The translations under genes were made by a program, and so were the position numbers. Below, one piece after another: positions 16,534-18,041 of a stretch of DNA of 18,041 bases. Each line of letters opens with the position of its first letter. Positions within the stretch are counted from its first letter, which is position 1. The DNA comes from Bacillota bacterium (GTDB lineage: Bacteria > Bacillota > Bacilli > Paenibacillales > NBRC-103111), in NCBI GenBank assembly GCA_023393235.1, contig JAEWMH010000124.1:1-18041 (forward strand), given 5' to 3'. Under the pieces are notes generated by a model. It saw only the letters and a list, made by a program, of their open reading frames with translations. It had not been told where the DNA came from and made no database searches.

Positions 16534-17421
16534 ATGACCTAATCTCTCCATCCCTCCCCCGAAGCCATCCGGCTGATCATTCATGCCGATGATTGGGGAC
16601 ACCACCCGGCGGTGAACCGCGCTATCCATTCCTTGATCCGTGAGGGTGCCATTACCTCTGCTTCTCTCTTGGCAGGGGGCCAGGCTGTTGAGGAAGCATG
16701 CCGGTTCGCCGTCTTACATCCCACCTTCTGCACAGGAGCCCATTTGTCGTTGTCCTATGGTCATTCTCCCCTCGCCTCCACCCGGTCGATTATCAGCCTT
16801 ACCGGCGGGCAAGAAACTTTTTTGAGCCCATTGTCCGTTTTGGAAAAGAAAGGGGAGCCCGCTGACATTCTGCTGGAGACAAACGCGCAAATCCGGTTTC
16901 TTCTGGCCGCCGGCATCCGGCTGACCCATGTGGACACCCACCAGGGCTGTCTGCTGGGTATCCACTCGGGGGATGAACGGCTTTTTCCCGTTATCCGGCA
17001 GCTATGTCAGGAGTACCGCTTGCCCTTCAAGCTGCCCCGGCAAATCAAACATGCCCCTGGTCTTCCTCCTGAAATGCGGACGCGGCTGAGCAGGTTGGTG
17101 GAATGGCTGGAGATGCAGGAGATTCCCCTGATCGACGACCTGATTGTTCCCGACTACGGCTTGGTTCCAGGTGAGGACTATTCCTTGTATAAAAACCGCA
17201 TCCTTGACGCACTGTCCACACTAAAGCCCGGGACTACAACGGAGCTAACCCTCCATCCCGCCTTGCCGGACGGGCAGTTGAAGGTGGCCGGGAGCCATTG
17301 GATCAAACGGGAATGGGAATACCGCCTGCCCCTGGACCCGGATTTCCGCGGGTTGCTGCGGCAGCGGAGCATCCTCCTGACCTCCTGGAGGGAGCTGCTT
17401 CCCTCAAGGCCGCTTGAGTAA
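16534..17421 (+). pseudogene. YdjC/ChbG-type carbohydrate deacetylase with in-frame stop at codon 3
   Basis: Proteins of this family remove acetyl groups from N-acetylated sugars such as chitooligosaccharides, using a metal bound by Asp and His. AAAGGAG, 10 nt and ATG 16534 make a good start, but the codons read ATG ACC TAA: a stop at 16540-16542. Beyond it the same frame is open for about 293 codons and begins SLHPSPEAIRLIIHADDWG, containing the family's N-terminal ADD(W/F)G metal motif. Further motifs are GAHLSLS, THVDTHQG and TLHPALPD. No ATG, GTG or TTG occurs in frame between the stop and GTG 16612; starting at 16612 would leave 269 residues without HADDWG and so probably no active site. 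A CAA-to-TAA change would explain it in one step. Alternatives are a sequencing error, readthrough, or a rare CTG/ATC start. The rest shows no other damage, so inactivation would be recent. Confidence 0.75.
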
Positions 17422-17660
17422 TGGGCTTGTTGGTTAGGGGGCGGGGCTGGAGTCGATTGGGCGAGGCGGGCAGACAGTGGGGTAACAGCGAGCAGACGGC
17501 GGAGCGGATTGCGAGGGTGGGCGAGCGCGACATTGGTTGACGACAGGAGAGAGTGGCGGGATAGGCCGGACTAGGCGAGATTGGATGGCAAGGACTGCGG
17601 TGGGATTGAAATCATGGTCTAGTGACAAGGGTGGGCGCGACATAGACATAGGTTGATGGA
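17422..17660. other. Non-coding G-rich stretch with an imperfect direct repeat
   Basis: I see no convincing gene. The plus strand is strongly G/purine-rich with many short GGC/GGG runs. A motif GGGTGGGCG, then GCGACAT, then GGTTGA occurs at 17515-17540 and again, slightly longer, at 17629-17656. Frames of about 70 codons on the minus strand are Pro/Ser-rich products of this composition and have no family features. No U-tailed terminator follows the ydjC-like gene; CTCAAG-GCCG-CTTGAG at 17403-17418 is a hairpin without T-run at the gene end. Confidence 0.5.
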
Positions 17661-17700
17661 ATTAGGCAGGTGTTGACAAATAAGTTGCTCTCGGACGAGC

Positions 17701-17948
17701 TGTAACTGGTGGGGGCCAGCGCTAACAAAACTCTGCGAATGTAACTGGTGGAGCGCAGCGCTAACGGAACTCAGCGACTCTTAGACGCTGCATTCGTCAC
17801 TTTTGGCGCGCTAACGGAACTGAGACCCCCTTAGCGGGCAAAACCAGACTAATTACCTTCGTTTCCATGCGCTAACGGTCGCTCAGTTCCGTTAAAATTG
17901 GCACACCCCCGTTTTGGGCCTGTAAGCGTCGCTGAGTTCCGTTAGCGC
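17701..17948. repeat. Cluster of intergenic repeats built on GCGCTAACGGAACTCAG
   Basis: Two 39-nt tandem units at 17701-17739 and 17740-17778 differ at about 7 positions; both begin TGTAACTGGTGG and contain the core GCGCTAAC. Plus-strand cores are at 17719-17735 (diverged), 17758-17774 and 17808-17824. An inverted copy at 17923-17948 matches 25 of 26 bases of the copy at 17758-17783. A composite at 17873-17894 has TAACGG facing CCGTTA around a 10-nt loop. GCGAATG (17735) and CATTCGT (17791) also flank one copy as an inverted pair. No coding frame is convincing here. This looks like a dispersed intergenic repeat family rather than a CRISPR, since orientation and spacing vary. Confidence 0.7.
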
Positions 17949-18041
17949 CCCGGGCTCATCAGTCCGACCCATTTAGCCTAATTAAACACAAGATCGCATC
18001 CTTCCCGAACGGCGTTTGTGTCCCTCGACTCCAAAATCGCT
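17949..18041. other. Right-edge sequence with nothing recognised
   Basis: The last 93 nt contain no supported gene start, terminator or repeat copy. ACACAA (about 17986) can pair with TTGTGT (about 18016), but without a T-run this is weak. Confidence 0.3.

Noticed and set aside
17434..17649. 71-codon minus-strand frame in the G-rich tract
   Set aside because: It is a Pro/Ser/Arg product of biased composition with no ribosome binding site or family features.
17673..17678. Perfect TTGACA suggesting a promoter before the repeat cluster
   Set aside because: No -10-like hexamer lies 16-18 nt downstream and no gene follows in the window.
17701..17948. CRISPR array
   Set aside because: Copies differ in orientation and spacing, spacers are not of uniform length, and no cas gene is present.

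Overview
The window looks like chromosomal DNA of a GC-rich Bacillota, most likely Paenibacillaceae. This is inferred from strong AGGAGG-type ribosome binding sites 7-9 nt before most starts, sigma-A-like promoters, U-tailed hairpin terminators and an addB-addA-sbcD-sbcC operon. No phage, transposase, CRISPR or RNA gene was recognised.

Layout. Positions 1-243 (minus) hold the start of a small Gly/Pro-rich protein of unknown function that runs off the left edge. After a 223-nt control region with a TetR-type palindrome and a promoter, positions 467-2422 (plus) form one uninterrupted frame that joins a TetR-family regulator to a phytoene-desaturase/amine-oxidase-like flavoprotein. The second half has its own strong ribosome binding site. 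A bidirectional terminator separates it from a convergent formate/nitrite transporter gene (2546-3391, minus).

The core of the window (3663-16329, minus) is a DNA double-strand-break processing operon in the order addB, addA, sbcD, sbcC. AddAB is the helicase-nuclease that resects broken ends and loads recombination. SbcCD is the SMC-like nuclease that opens hairpins and blocked ends. addB/addA overlap by 20 nt and sbcD/sbcC by 4 nt. A promoter lies before addB and a hairpin terminator follows sbcC. The catalytic motifs I looked for in all four proteins are present.

To the right, a divergent plus-strand promoter carries a perfect 18-bp palindrome. It is followed at once by a terminator-like hairpin nested in a second helix that reaches the ribosome binding site. 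The gene behind it (16534-17421) is a YdjC/ChbG-type carbohydrate deacetylase with an in-frame TAA at codon 3. A start at the next GTG would remove the metal-binding HADDWG motif, so the gene looks freshly inactivated or specially decoded. The last 620 nt are non-coding: a G-rich stretch with a 26-28-nt repeat, then several direct and inverted copies of a repeat built on GCGCTAACGGAACTCAG.

The points most worth a second look are the regulator-flavoenzyme fusion, the nonsense codon and leader structure of the ydjC-like gene, and the right-end repeat cluster. No clear new multi-gene system is visible.
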